DNA from: Effrenium voratum | Lineage: Eukaryota > Sar > Dinophyceae > Suessiales > Symbiodiniaceae | Assembly: GCA_963377175.1 (NCBI GenBank) | Contig: CAUJNA010000827.1 | Span: 83,438 to 147,437, forward strand | Direction of reading: 5' to 3' | Length of the DNA: 64,000 nucleotides | Shown: positions 29,889 through 39,785 of the stretch, piece after piece | How positions within the stretch are numbered: the stretch's first letter is position 1 | Layout: the number at the start of each line of letters is the position of its first letter | Notes under the pieces: generated by a model | What the model was told of the DNA's origin: nothing | The model's database searches: none | Seen by the model: the letters and a program-made list of their open reading frames with translations, nothing else | Program-made: the position numbers and the translations under genes

Positions 29889-30170
29889 TTATTCAACTGT
29901 TATAATTTTATATGTTTGTGCCTTATATTTTCTGGGTTTTGTATTCTGTAAATCTTCTGGTTTGTTTTCATAATCAATATATTTTAAATTGATATCTCCG
30001 TTTTCTGCTATCTTGTCTACTTTCTTTCTCCTATTATATCTGATAGCACTTGCTCTCTTGGTTTCCATAAAGTCTTTTTCTACTCGTCTCTTTTGATAAT
30101 ACAATCTATTATATAGTGCCAGTTGTTCCTTTATTTGTTCCAGTGTCATATCTTCAGGTTTAATACTCAT
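29889..30170 (-). CDS. Small basic protein, possible DNA-binding regulator
   Basis: 93 residues, rich in lysine, arginine and tyrosine: YNRLYYQKRRVEKDFMETKR then SAIRYNRRKK. This resembles short basic helical proteins common in large algal viruses, whose role is generally assumed rather than shown. A conserved motif lies just upstream. Confidence 0.65.
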   Translation of the reverse strand: MSIKPEDMTLEQIKEQLALYNRLYYQKRRVEKDFMETKRASAIRYNRRKKVDKIAENGDINLKYIDYENKPEDLQNTKPRKYKAQTYKIITVE

Positions 30171-30191
30171 TATATAATATATTATATTATA

Positions 30192-30218
30192 TATTTCTTT
30201 AAATACATTTTACAAGAT
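30192..30218 (-). promoter_or_regulatory. Conserved early-gene-type motif (short form)
   Basis: Reverse complement has CTTGTAAAA and ATTTAAAGAAATA with a shortened centre, 22 bp upstream of the start codon at 30170. Confidence 0.5.
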
Positions 30219-30225
30219 TTTTAAA

Positions 30226-32316
30226 CTAAATATTTTTATTTTTATTTTTCTTTTTAAAGACTTCGTTCTCCAAATATTCTACGCGATGGATTAGTTTTGA
30301 TAAAGCATCCCAACTAATACAAGCCATTCTGTCATAACACATTGTTAAGTATTCTCCTGAATCATTTACAATATTATATTTAGGATTTGTGTATTGTTGA
30401 ACATCTTGAGCAATCCATCCTAATTCAGTCTTTTTAGTTTTTTGATTTTTATCAAATGTTTTAATCTTAATGTTTTTTACCATATTTATAGTGTCATCTT
30501 CTACATCTTCAATATTATCTTTCAGTCTCTTATCACTACTTAAATTAAATCCATTGAATGATGAAAATTGTGTATCGTCCAATTGTAAATATTTAGTGCC
30601 ATCAATATAACTATCAATAGTTGTTGATGCTTCTAATCTTAAAACAGCATCACTATTTAAATGTCTCAAATTGATTTTTTGAGCAATTCCAAAAGTCATA
30701 TCACCGTCAATAGTCCAGTCGCCTCGTAATTCGCTATTGCTACCACTATTTAAAATAATTTTATTATCAGCATATGTTGAAGATAATCCAACAACCAAAT
30801 TAATAGAGTTTGACGTGTTGCTATTCCTGATTATTAAATCATTTGTATCGACATACATTTCAGCATTATCAATTATTAGTTTTGATGAGTCGCCAAATTG
30901 AACATTGCCACTCGGTGAATTTTGTAATAATAAAGTATTTCCTGATACAGACTGAACTTGGTTGACTTCAACTTTCTTACCAGAAACCATTGTTAAATCG
31001 CCGTTTGTATATACATCACCTAATACATCAACTGGTTTATTGAATATGGTTTTTGATACAGCGCCGTCGCACATAAAATATTGGTTAGAAGAATTTGTAA
31101 TATCGCCAATACTACACGCTACAAAATTAGGATGATGAACATAAAAACCTTGAGTTGCCGATGGGGTATGTGTTTCTAAATATGGAGTTAATGCATTGTC
31201 TAAATTATCAATTTTAGTTTTAATATCTGTTGAAAAATCATTATTTGTAAATAAATTACCTTTCATATAAACAGTCCCTTCGAAATATGATGTTCCATGT
31301 GCTTGAGCAAAATTATAAGAAGTATGAACATTACCATTAATCGTAATTCTTGAAGCATTATTAGGTCTTCCAATAATAACATCTCCCGTATTCCATCCTA
31401 GCCATAATCTATAAGGAGTAGCGCCTTCTAACCCCTGGTAAGAGTCTAACTGACAACCTCTTTTAAATTCTAAGCGTTGGTTACTTACAGCATCTTGAAT
31501 TCTAAAAATTGGATTAGTGTTATCTGTTAAACTAAGTATTAATGGAGAGTTTACCGTTTGCGCAGTTGTGATTGTTTTATCTAACTTTTGTAAATCTGCT
31601 GATATTAAACTATTAATCGTATTTGAATTTTCCGTTATTAATAAATCTTGTGTAGTGTTGTCTGATATGATTGAAGCAAATGTATTGCTGTATGCAGTAT
31701 TTGTATTGAATAAATTAGTATCGTTTGTATATAATGTTGATACATCTGCTAAAATGGTTGATATTGTGTTTCCGTGTCCTGTTATTAGTGAAGAATTTGA
31801 ACTTATATTATTGAAGTTTGAAGTGATTGTATTATTGGAATTTCCTACTAAGAATGTATTAGAACTAATAGTATTGAAGTTTGATGTTATTGTAGCATTT
31901 AAATTACTGATTAAATGTGTATTTGAACTAATGTTATTAAAATTAGAATCAAGTTTAATTGTATTTGCTGATATAGTCGGTAGTATTGAAGTTATGGTTA
32001 ATCCGTGTGCTGTTATATTATTAAAGTTGCTTGTAATTGTTGTGTTTTGATTTACTTGTTCGTCAAACATTGTTGTTGATGTTGCGTTAATTCCTGATAT
32101 TGCTGATATGTTTGCATCTATCTTATTTTTTTGTGCTAATATCAGTGCATCAACTTCTTCAATTGTATAACCTCCGCCTAATGCGCCTGCGGTGTCTGAT
32201 AATTCTTGTTTCGTAGCATAAACACTGCTTAAGGTTGATGGTTCTGTTGAATTTATTAATACTAATTCACTTGCTATAATTCTGCTTGAGCCATCCAATG
32301 ATAATGTTGAAAACAT
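30226..32316 (-). CDS. Virion fiber with C-terminal S74 chaperone domain
   Basis: 696 residues, intact. Leader MFSTLSLDGSSRIIASEL, then from about residue 80 to 240 serine/asparagine/threonine-rich repeats with the core ITSNFNNISSN, followed by beta-rich segments (GNVQFGDSSKLIID). From about residue 597, SDKRLKDNIEDV begins an intramolecular chaperone domain (peptidase S74 family), with GWIAQDVQQY and a final coiled coil RVEYLENEVFKKK. S74 domains help fibers trimerise and usually cut themselves off at the serine of the SDKRLK segment. Role: host attachment. The GC-rich PLV has only fragments of a similar shaft. Confidence 0.85.
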   Translation of the reverse strand: MFSTLSLDGSSRIIASELVLINSTEPSTLSSVYATKQELSDTAGALGGGYTIEEVDALILAQKNKIDANISAISGINATSTTMFDEQVNQNTTITSNFNNITAHGLTITSILPTISANTIKLDSNFNNISSNTHLISNLNATITSNFNTISSNTFLVGNSNNTITSNFNNISSNSSLITGHGNTISTILADVSTLYTNDTNLFNTNTAYSNTFASIISDNTTQDLLITENSNTINSLISADLQKLDKTITTAQTVNSPLILSLTDNTNPIFRIQDAVSNQRLEFKRGCQLDSYQGLEGATPYRLWLGWNTGDVIIGRPNNASRITINGNVHTSYNFAQAHGTSYFEGTVYMKGNLFTNNDFSTDIKTKIDNLDNALTPYLETHTPSATQGFYVHHPNFVACSIGDITNSSNQYFMCDGAVSKTIFNKPVDVLGDVYTNGDLTMVSGKKVEVNQVQSVSGNTLLLQNSPSGNVQFGDSSKLIIDNAEMYVDTNDLIIRNSNTSNSINLVVGLSSTYADNKIILNSGSNSELRGDWTIDGDMTFGIAQKINLRHLNSDAVLRLEASTTIDSYIDGTKYLQLDDTQFSSFNGFNLSSDKRLKDNIEDVEDDTINMVKNIKIKTFDKNQKTKKTELGWIAQDVQQYTNPKYNIVNDSGEYLTMCYDRMACISWDALSKLIHRVEYLENEVFKKKNKNKNI

Positions 32317-32351
32317 AATTATTATATAGTAGGTTATAAAATAATTATATT

Positions 32352-32927
32352 CTATCTGGTTTTTCCTCTTGAACCAAATATACCTTTATTTAATGCATTG
32401 TATTTTTCTTGCTTCTGTCTCAAATATTCATTTTGCAATAATTGGTAATGCTGTGCTATATTTTTTAGCGGGTTTGGAGGCGGTTGTGGTTGCATTCTTC
32501 TTGGGGGTGGTGTGTTCGCTATTATATTATTTTGTTGCTGTTGTTGTGGAATATGTTGCTCTTCTTCGCGGTGCGCTACTTCGTGACGCGCCACTTCGTT
32601 GTATTCTACCTTTTGGGGTTTTGCTATTGGAACTGCTTTTGGTTTAGGTTTTATAGGTTTAGTTTCTAATGGTCCTTGGCAATTGCGCTCGTGGCTGTAT
32701 CTGTATGATTTTAATGTTAAAGTTTTGGCACATTTTGGACAGGTTATTTTCTTTTCATTGCGTGCTTGAGTTTTTGAGTTGTTTTTAAGTGGTTCTACTG
32801 GTTTGGCTTCTGGTGTTGGTTCTATTGTTGGTTCTATTTTTTGTGCTTCTTCTTCAATTGGTGGTAATTCATTTACTGGCTCGTCTGCTTCAATTGTATT
32901 AGTAATTTCAGGTTCAACTTCTGACAT
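32352..32927 (-). CDS. Proline-rich protein with one C2HC-type zinc finger
   Basis: 191 residues. An acidic/proline-rich N-terminus (EPTIEPTPEAKPVEP) leads to a finger near residues 62-82: CPKC, then HERNC. A glutamine- and proline-rich linker (PPPRRMQPQPPP) follows, with a charged C-terminus (GIFGSRGKTR). It lies between fiber and minor capsid genes in the same direction, which suggests a virion or assembly role. Function unknown. Confidence 0.7.
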   Translation of the reverse strand: MSEVEPEITNTIEADEPVNELPPIEEEAQKIEPTIEPTPEAKPVEPLKNNSKTQARNEKKITCPKCAKTLTLKSYRYSHERNCQGPLETKPIKPKPKAVPIAKPQKVEYNEVARHEVAHREEEQHIPQQQQQNNIIANTPPPRRMQPQPPPNPLKNIAQHYQLLQNEYLRQKQEKYNALNKGIFGSRGKTR

Positions 32928-33040
32928 ATATAATATATTATATATTTTGTCTATATTTTTTATATATTTTGTCTATATGGACAAATTGAGAAATATTCAT
33001 ATTATTAATTTGATATTAATATTAATAATTAAGGGTTTAT

Positions 33041-33894
33041 TCAATTATCTAATTGAAAGAGAATGCTAAAAGAAATGGGAACGCCATGAAAATCAATTAA
33101 TTCGTTTCTTGAAGTTGTTATTCTAAAGTGTAATCTTTTAATATTTTTACCGCCTACATCAATAAAATCTGCATATATGGGCGCTGTAAAATCTGTTATA
33201 ACTCCGCCAAGTTGTTGATTAATTTGAACTTTTTTAATTACTGAACTGCTGAAATTATTAGGTGCTGAATATTTATAATCGCTTAATTGTGGACAATTTA
33301 TGTATATATTCTGAAAAGGAACTAAATTAAAGTATCCACTTAACCAAGATGACGCAGGTTCATAGACAATATAATTACTTAATAAATAGTTAATAGATTT
33401 TGGTCTTAAATTGTCATATTCAAACTGTCCTCTGTTCCATTCACCATTTACATAAGTTTCTAATTCTTCATCTGTAGGTATTTTGATTTTGTAATTTAGA
33501 GGGTCATTTAATTTAAGTTCCATTTTGCGTTCGCTTTGTCCATATACTGTTAAGAATAAATCCGGCACGATATCATTAAATGCCGCGTTTAATTCTGATT
33601 GTATTTTAAATGATAATTGATTGGCATAATAAATTTCACCGGATACATCAACGGCAGTGCTTCTCAATAATACATTGGAACTATTATACAACATAATATA
33701 GAAGCGTTCGTAAAACCCTTTCTCTGTTGTATAAAACGGAGTGCTGAATGAACACTCTGTCACGAACATTTTGTTCTTGGTGGAATTTCAAAGTTTTGGT
33801 CAAGTTCTATAATAAAGTCGCTGGTAGAATTGCTTTCTTGCAATCTGTAGGCACTATCAACATAGATTTTTTTATATGTTAATCTATCACTCAT
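33041..33894 (-). pseudogene. Minor capsid (penton-type) protein, one frameshift
   Basis: Start at ATG 33894: MSDRLTYKKIYVDSAYRL, then SDFIIELDQNFEIPPRT. A base is missing in the T run at 33769-33772 (A run on the coding strand), shifting the frame; the rest, open from 33769, reads MFVTECSFSTPFYTTEKGFY to the end IKRLHFRITTSRNELIDFHG and SFSILFQLDN. Total about 284 residues. The KIYVDS start and closing beta-strand pattern match the GC-rich copy at 18718-19471. Expected role: single jelly-roll penton at capsid vertices. Confidence 0.8.
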
Positions 33895-33936
33895 AAATAT
33901 AATATACAATAGAAATTATAATATAATTATTATTAT

Positions 33937-34720
33937 ATGATTGGACGACAATTATTATTAGGTGCTATTGAAGGCAGGACGCCTACACAAATGATGGCAG
34001 GTGTAGCAAGTGATAAGGCATATACGGCAGGTAAGGATTTAATAGAAGATGTATTTTTTAACCATAAAAAAAAAATTGGAAGACAAAGTAGGAGGTTTCA
34101 ATACACATTTTGATAAGCAAATAATGAAACATAAAACACGTTATGCCGAAGAAATCAATGTTCAAAATAAAAATAAGATTGATGATGTTAAGGGTTTAGA
34201 CGCCGCGTATTCAAATGTAAATGGAATAACAAGAATAGGCAACACTTTATATATTGGTGGCACTGGTGCTAAAACGGGACTAAATCACAAAGTCAATGAT
34301 GTAATTGCAGATTTGTTTTTTATTCCTACTCATAATGTTCAATTAAGCGAAAGATATAAAGACGCAATGGAAGAATTAAGAAAAAATCCAGATGTCGATA
34401 GAATTGTTGGACATAGCCTCGGTTCATCCGTTGTTCAAGAAATCAACAACAGACACGGCAACAAATATGCTAGTACTGTTTATTCATCACCTTTTGTATC
34501 AGGAAGTAATCAACAGAAAAACCCGCGATACTTACGATTTAGAAATCGCGGAGATCCTATAGCAATGTTTGATGACGCGGCAATAACTGGAGAAATAGAA
34601 AGCAATAATTTATTAGATAAACACAGTTTCAATAATTGGGAAGGAAATGGACTCACAAGTATAAATCCTACTACGGCAGTTTCAAACGGGTTTAATCCTA
34701 ATTCAACACCAGAACAATAA
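33937..34720 (+). pseudogene. Lipase-like alpha/beta hydrolase, one frameshift in an A run
   Basis: Starts at ATG 33937 (MIGRQLLLGAIEGRTPTQMM). At a run of ten A (about 34067-34076) the frame shifts by one; the other frame continues KKLEDKVGGFNTHFDKQIMK to the end at 34720. VGHSLGSSVVQE holds the nucleophile serine of a class-3-lipase-type G-x-S-x-G. DPIAMFDD may supply the aspartate and LDKHSFNNW the histidine. Family role in PLVs: perhaps membrane breaching during entry, which is inference. One base of sequencing error would restore the frame. Confidence 0.75.
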
Positions 34721-34753
34721 ATAAATAAATATATATATATATATAAGTTATAT

Positions 34754-35197
34754 ATGAGTATTGATGCTGAGAAATGGGACAACGATATTGAATATGCTTA
34801 TAAGAAAATGATAGAGCGAGGGAAAAAGAAAGAATACAACATATCAAATAGTAAATATGAATGTAATTGTGGCAAAGAAGTATTGAATAAAGATAAGGAA
34901 GAGCACGAAAGCAATGATTTAAATCATTTATACTACAGAAAAGGTAATATTGAAGGATTTATGATAGGTATGTATAGTGAAATTATTAATTATGAAAATG
35001 ATTATTTAAAATTACATCCAGAAAATAACAAAATGCATTATACAGATTATGTTAGAGTTGATTATACCGACTTTTTAAAAGAACAAGAAGAAAAGACAAT
35101 TCCATTAGATGAAGATGATTTAAGTTATTTGTATAAGTATAGAGACGAATTAGAAGATTGTATAAAGCGTATAACTGAACTAACATTATCTCAATAA
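34754..35197 (+). CDS. Small acidic protein with a C2H2-like motif
   Basis: 147 residues. CNCGKEVLNKDKEEH, then NDLNH, gives a possible zinc site at about residues 36-58. The C-terminal half is acidic and helical (LDEDDLSYLYKYRDELEDC). It follows the lipase-like gene and precedes the MCP in the same direction. No family recognised. Confidence 0.65.
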   Translation: MSIDAEKWDNDIEYAYKKMIERGKKKEYNISNSKYECNCGKEVLNKDKEEHESNDLNHLYYRKGNIEGFMIGMYSEIINYENDYLKLHPENNKMHYTDYVRVDYTDFLKEQEEKTIPLDEDDLSYLYKYRDELEDCIKRITELTLSQ

Positions 35198-35208
35198 TAT
35201 TAATAATA

Positions 35209-35454
35209 ATGTTTAGAAATAAAGAAAAGCAAAACAAAATTCCATTAGAGAAGAAACTGACAAAAGAACCTACAAAATACGATAAACAATATAAAACATT
35301 AGATTATGATACTTTAAAAGATATAGTTGATACAAAAAATAATTATCTAATAAATACTATAAAAAATACAACTTCAAACAATTCTACTACAATGCTTCCA
35401 CATAAGAAAAATAAAAAAATAAAAAATAAAATCTATATCATCATATATAAGTAA
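35209..35454 (+). CDS. Small lysine-rich protein overlapping the MCP start
   Basis: 81 residues, very basic, lysine- and asparagine-rich (KKLTKEPTKYDKQYKTLDYD; HKKNKKIKNK at the end). The last base overlaps the first base of the MCP start codon. It may be a capsid-internal DNA-binding peptide, or simply the leader of the MCP transcript. Confidence 0.5.
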   Translation: MFRNKEKQNKIPLEKKLTKEPTKYDKQYKTLDYDTLKDIVDTKNNYLINTIKNTTSNNSTTMLPHKKNKKIKNKIYIIIYK

Positions 35455-37055
35455 TGGATAATATAATTGCAGAAAGTGAAACTACAATGATTAACTCGTT
35501 AAATTTTGGACTTCCAGAAACAGCACAATATATCACAGACAGAAGACACGTTAATTATTTTCCATCGGGTAGTAATGTCTATAATCCAAATGCAGGAAAC
35601 AAGAATGTTAGATTTCATATTTCAGGTGAAGACAACACATATATTGATTTATCAAGTATTCGTTTATTTGCAAATCTTCAAAACACTGACGGAACACGAA
35701 GTCATTTTTTACGCCTGTTAGGTAATTTGTCATCCTTCTTCAGTCGTTATAGATGCACAGTAGGCGGACAACAGGTTCAGGATATTATTGAATACAATAG
35801 GCACTGTGAATTGTATAACTCCTTCAAAAGTCAAGATGCCCGAGATATGGACGATTTAGAAAGTAGCGCCAATCCTCGATGGGATGATGACTGGCGACAC
35901 ACATATGCTACTGGATTAGCAGAATTTCTTGATGCTAATAATGAACGAGGAACTACTGGAACAGCACCAGATGGTGCGTTAGTCACCGCGGGAGATCATA
36001 ATAATTGGGGCGATTTAACAGCACGATATACCCGCCATTCAGTTGCAGGAATACCCGGCGCTAATGGTTATATGAGATTAGGACATAAACCGGTATGTGG
36101 ACTGTTAGAAAGCAATTATTATCTACCTTTACGATATGCTCCGCTTGAACTGGAATTTACAATTGTATCGGATGAGCACGTACCAGTAATTACACCATTT
36201 GCTACTCGTGATGCAGCGGGGGATTTAATCAACAACACATATACTGACAAATACGGCTACTATTTCACAACAGGAGACACCTCAACGCAGTGGGAATTAA
36301 ATAACGTAATTATAAGAGCCGAGGTAATTCAATTAGACAATACGGTCAATAATAACATAGTGAAACATTTGTTAGAGGGTCAAAGTTTGAAATTAGTTTT
36401 TCCAATGTATCACACTATGACACAATCATTCAACGCGGCAGGAAATGAAATTAATATGAATATTGTTAAATCCGCTTCTAAATTAAATGGTTGTTTCATT
36501 ACATTGTATCGCCCACCAAGAGCAGGAACTGACCCACAAAATACTAATTATTACAGACAAGACAACTACATTTACAATCGATGGAATTATTTTTACAATC
36601 CGATGATTAATTCTCGTATTTTTGATGGTCCTGATCCAGATGGAGCTGATCGCGCGACATACCAAGGAAAGGGCTTTCAAAATTCAGATTTAAACTTAAC
36701 GTGGCAATTACAAATCAACAACAAGAAATATCCAGAGTTTGAATGTCAATCAATGGCAGAAACTGCATATTATTTAAGACGAACATTACACTATTTGAAC
36801 CCTGACCAAGACGCCTTTAGCATTTCATATAAACGCTACAGAGAAGACAAGTTCGTTATTGGTATATCGTTTGAGAAAATGGCAGATACTAATTTTACTG
36901 GACAGAATACTAAAATGGGAGGTTTACTCGTTTTTAAATTGAAAGGAAGTAACAGAGCACTGACAACTGATGAAGATGTCCGCGAGGTGTTTGTGCATAT
37001 GATTTCGGAGTCTGTTCTGGAATTACGCGAATCCGGAAGTCTGCTCTATGATTAA
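35454..37055 (+). CDS. Major capsid protein (double jelly-roll type), intact
   Basis: 533 residues, no interruption. The N-terminal motifs YITDRRHVNYFPSG, RFHISGEDNTYIDLSS and RLFANLQNTDGTRS, then GHKPVCGLLESNYYLPLRYA, match the truncated MCP of the GC-rich PLV. Length and order of beta-rich segments fit the double jelly-roll MCP of PLVs and polintons. Position next to small capsid-associated genes and downstream of the minor capsid gene is as expected. It is one of the few core genes here without a stop or frameshift. Confidence 0.88.
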   Translation: MDNIIAESETTMINSLNFGLPETAQYITDRRHVNYFPSGSNVYNPNAGNKNVRFHISGEDNTYIDLSSIRLFANLQNTDGTRSHFLRLLGNLSSFFSRYRCTVGGQQVQDIIEYNRHCELYNSFKSQDARDMDDLESSANPRWDDDWRHTYATGLAEFLDANNERGTTGTAPDGALVTAGDHNNWGDLTARYTRHSVAGIPGANGYMRLGHKPVCGLLESNYYLPLRYAPLELEFTIVSDEHVPVITPFATRDAAGDLINNTYTDKYGYYFTTGDTSTQWELNNVIIRAEVIQLDNTVNNNIVKHLLEGQSLKLVFPMYHTMTQSFNAAGNEINMNIVKSASKLNGCFITLYRPPRAGTDPQNTNYYRQDNYIYNRWNYFYNPMINSRIFDGPDPDGADRATYQGKGFQNSDLNLTWQLQINNKKYPEFECQSMAETAYYLRRTLHYLNPDQDAFSISYKRYREDKFVIGISFEKMADTNFTGQNTKMGGLLVFKLKGSNRALTTDEDVREVFVHMISESVLELRESGSLLYD

Positions 37056-37081
37056 AATTAAAATCTATGATAAATATATAA

Positions 37082-37399
37082 ATGTATCGTCATCACAAGA
37101 AGAATGCGAAGAAAAATAAAGGTAAGATATTTTTACAATCCTCACAAATTAAATATAGTCCATTTGATTTAAAAGATAATGAATATCTAAAACACCTACA
37201 CGAACAAATGAAATTAAGAAATACACAAGAAGCATCAGTAGCATTTAGAAAACACATTCAAGAAGGACACGCCAGAGCAAATTATCAAAATGAATTAGAC
37301 AGATTAACAATGGAACTACATCGCCCAAATCTACCACATTCGACGAAGGAGCATTTAGAAAAACGAATTAAGGAGCTGGAAAAATTAACATTTACTTAA
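37082..37399 (+). CDS. Small helical protein downstream of the MCP
   Basis: 105 residues, basic N-terminus (MYRHHKKNAKKNKGK), then charged helices (ASVAFRKHIQEGHARANYQ; HLEKRIKELEKL). The 26 bp gap to the MCP suggests co-expression. A broken, possibly homologous gene lies at 18136-18407 in the GC-rich PLV, so it seems to be part of the capsid gene module. Confidence 0.65.
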   Translation: MYRHHKKNAKKNKGKIFLQSSQIKYSPFDLKDNEYLKHLHEQMKLRNTQEASVAFRKHIQEGHARANYQNELDRLTMELHRPNLPHSTKEHLEKRIKELEKLTFT

Positions 37400-37445
37400 A
37401 ATTTATTATAATAATATTAATAATCTAACTATTATTATAATAAAT

Positions 37446-38426
37446 ATGGCAACTACAGCAAGTTTAGAATTAATAAATCCATATGCAAAATTTGGATTGA
37501 AACGACGCCCCACTTACGAAGAAATTGTAGGTCTAATTGGCGAAAATGATTTAATAACAGGAAAACTACCTAACCGAGATGCTACATTCTTCAAAGCAAG
37601 TCCTCAAGGAAGTTTTTTTGATGGAAGCGACCATTTAGAATTATTGAAAGACCAACAAATGAGAATATTAGACAGACAAATGAGAGAACTAATGATGAAA
37701 CAGGAAGCGCGCAGAAACGGGCACACTTATGCAGTGCATAGGATGAATGCTGACACACCATTAACCAGAAACGCAGAAGCAATAGAAGATGAATATGATT
37801 TTTCCACACCGCTACAAACAACAAGACAACACGAGGCAATGGTAGATACAAGGCTACAAGAACTAACCACAGCAACAAAAGAAAGAGTAAATGAAGTGAG
37901 CCAAGCAATGGCATCAAACTTACGAGAAATGGGTGGAACAATTTTTCAAAGAATGCTAGGCAATAGACAATCAGCACCATCGGCAACAACAAGAACAGTA
38001 CCGGATAATCTCCCAGTATTAGAATACGAAGGTTCGCCAATTTCAGGCGGAGATGATGCCCAAGTAGAATATCAAGCCACAGGAGCATCAAGTTCAACGC
38101 CACAGCAACCACCACCATTACCATTATATCCAGTATTCAAAACAACAATAGATAATAATATTAGTCCTGCTTACTGGAAAAACAACCCTAATTTAACAGT
38201 AGATGATATTAAATTTCTATTTTATTTAAGAGGAATTCAAGTGCCACAAGAAAACGAAATACAAGAAGAATTGAAACACAAAGGCAGAGGCAAGGCGAGA
38301 ACGTACAAAGAATATTTAGTAGATATGATTTTAGACACTATTGATAATGGCGGGTGGATAGTAAATTTAGGCAAAGGTAGAATAGAAGAACTCAAGGCAA
38401 GTTTTAAGGGCAAAGGTAAGAAATAA
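37446..38426 (+). CDS. Conserved PLV accessory protein
   Basis: 326 residues. N-terminal LINPYAKFGLKRRPTYEEIV, then NRDATFFKASPQGSFFDG, is shared with the GC-rich PLV gene at 16962-18124. The middle is a charged coiled region (RQMRELMMKQEARRNG), then a proline-rich linker (PPPLPLYP). The C-terminus LTVDDIKFLFYLRGIQVP, followed by KEYLVDMILDT, resembles a SAP-like DNA-binding motif (weak). A virion-internal or scaffold role is possible. No wider family recognised. Confidence 0.7.
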   Translation: MATTASLELINPYAKFGLKRRPTYEEIVGLIGENDLITGKLPNRDATFFKASPQGSFFDGSDHLELLKDQQMRILDRQMRELMMKQEARRNGHTYAVHRMNADTPLTRNAEAIEDEYDFSTPLQTTRQHEAMVDTRLQELTTATKERVNEVSQAMASNLREMGGTIFQRMLGNRQSAPSATTRTVPDNLPVLEYEGSPISGGDDAQVEYQATGASSSTPQQPPPLPLYPVFKTTIDNNISPAYWKNNPNLTVDDIKFLFYLRGIQVPQENEIQEELKHKGRGKARTYKEYLVDMILDTIDNGGWIVNLGKGRIEELKASFKGKGKK

Positions 38427-38443
38427 AAATATAAATAATAATA

Positions 38444-39256
38444 ATGATAATATTAACTAAAAATATACTGAAAAGAAAGAAGCAGAAATTCAATGATAAA
38501 TATGATGACGACATTTTTACAATACATAACCTAATGAAACCAAACACTTCAACAACAATACAACCACCGAAATTGATGAAAAAGGGCACGCCGAGAGAGT
38601 TTATTGACATTGCAACCAACACAGATACAATCGCCACAGAAACCAGAGAGACTCAAGAAAAGTTATACAATGATGCAAACCAACCATTAAATATGACATT
38701 TGAAGCATTTAAGGTAAAGGAAAACCAAGACAATATGTTTAAAATAATGCTTAAAAACTTTTGGCGCAACACATACAAAAGAAATGAGCCAACAAGAACA
38801 CAAGCAACACAAACACTGAAAAACCAACGCGACGCAATGGTGTCAGCCTGTACTAAAATGCTCGACAACAACAAACCGCCAGAACCACCGCCAAAGAAAC
38901 CACCAGATGAGGATGACAGCGATGAAGAAGAAAAGAAGTTCAAACTGACAAAAATGATAGAAATAATGCTACACAACGGCGCTACAATAGCAGATATCAT
39001 ATTAAATTTATCACACAGCACAATTGCAACAACAATAAATATTGCAGATTTAGTTAATCAGATAACAGCATGGCATGCACAAAGTAGCAGTAGCAATTCA
39101 TCAAATGAAGCTATTAGTGTTCATAGTTCTCCACCTATTACTGTTCATAGTTCTTCATCTGAAAGTCCAACAGAAATACCAGCACCAACTGAAGACGAAG
39201 ATGAAGAAGAAGAAGAAAACCAACATTTCAATTTTGAAAAATTAAAATCTAAATAA
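38444..39256 (+). CDS. Unknown protein, acidic C-terminus
   Basis: 270 residues. Basic N-terminus (LKRKKQKFNDKYDDD), a threonine-rich region, a proline stretch PPEPPPKKPPDEDDSDEEE near residue 150, then a more hydrophobic segment (MLHNGATIADIILNL) that could be an amphipathic or membrane helix. The tail is serine-rich and then acidic (DEDEEEEE). Spaced 17 bp after the previous gene. Not recognised. Confidence 0.6.
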   Translation: MIILTKNILKRKKQKFNDKYDDDIFTIHNLMKPNTSTTIQPPKLMKKGTPREFIDIATNTDTIATETRETQEKLYNDANQPLNMTFEAFKVKENQDNMFKIMLKNFWRNTYKRNEPTRTQATQTLKNQRDAMVSACTKMLDNNKPPEPPPKKPPDEDDSDEEEKKFKLTKMIEIMLHNGATIADIILNLSHSTIATTINIADLVNQITAWHAQSSSSNSSNEAISVHSSPPITVHSSSSESPTEIPAPTEDEDEEEEENQHFNFEKLKSK

Positions 39257-39267
39257 TATTATATATA

Positions 39268-39495
39268 ATGGGTTCAAGTAAATCAAAACCAGTAGAAATT
39301 GATGACGAAGAGGCTATTAAAGTGATAAAAGATATAGATGTAAATACGATAAGTGAAATGTCAAGAATTGATATTCTACAAATAAATTCATTGAAAGCAA
39401 TAATCAATAAATTAGAAAAAGTTAATGAATGTAAAAAAGATAAAATATATTATAAATTACCTGCTTTGAATCTATGTAGTTATTCTTTATTTTAA
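39268..39495 (+). CDS. Small protein with myristoylation-type N-terminus
   Basis: 75 residues beginning MGSSKSKPVEID. Glycine at position 2 and serines after it fit an N-myristoylation signal, which would anchor the protein to membranes. The rest is a short charged helix (IINKLEKVNECKKDK). The role is unknown. Confidence 0.55.
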   Translation: MGSSKSKPVEIDDEEAIKVIKDIDVNTISEMSRIDILQINSLKAIINKLEKVNECKKDKIYYKLPALNLCSYSLF

Positions 39496-39524
39496 ATTAA
39501 TAATATTAAAACAAATTAATATTA

Positions 39525-39755
39525 TTAATTGCTTATACAACTTCTTTCACTTTTTGGCGTTGATGTTGAAACAGTGCTATTTGTTTCATCTATTAAATCT
39601 TCTTCATCAACAAAATTATTTTGAAATCTTAATAATTCCTCGTCCGTTGCCCTCCTCTTCAATGCCTTATAAAGTTTATGTATCCAAGAATTAGTATGAA
39701 AATTATAATTACCTCTACGATAAAATCCACCGCATTTACATTGTTTTATAACCAT
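39525..39755 (-). CDS. Small zinc-finger-like protein
   Basis: 76 residues on the minus strand. CKCGGFYRRGNYNFH, then SWIHK, gives a C-x-C...H...H arrangement near the start; the tail is acidic then serine/threonine-rich. A similar but shorter protein is encoded at 40816-40977. It is 30 bp from the end of the ATPase gene. Confidence 0.55.
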   Translation of the reverse strand: MVIKQCKCGGFYRRGNYNFHTNSWIHKLYKALKRRATDEELLRFQNNFVDEEDLIDETNSTVSTSTPKSERSCISN

Positions 39756-39785
39756 ATTATTATATTATATTAAAGTAGAATATCT

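Noticed and set aside
31517..32050. 177-codon plus-strand frame over the fiber gene
   Set aside because: Antisense of the asparagine/serine repeats of the fiber; hydrophobic valine/leucine content is a mirror effect.
35454..37055. Possible cellular origin of the MCP-like protein
   Set aside because: Its shared N-terminal motifs with the GC-rich MCP and its position within a terminal-repeat-bounded viral gene set make a viral capsid the better reading.
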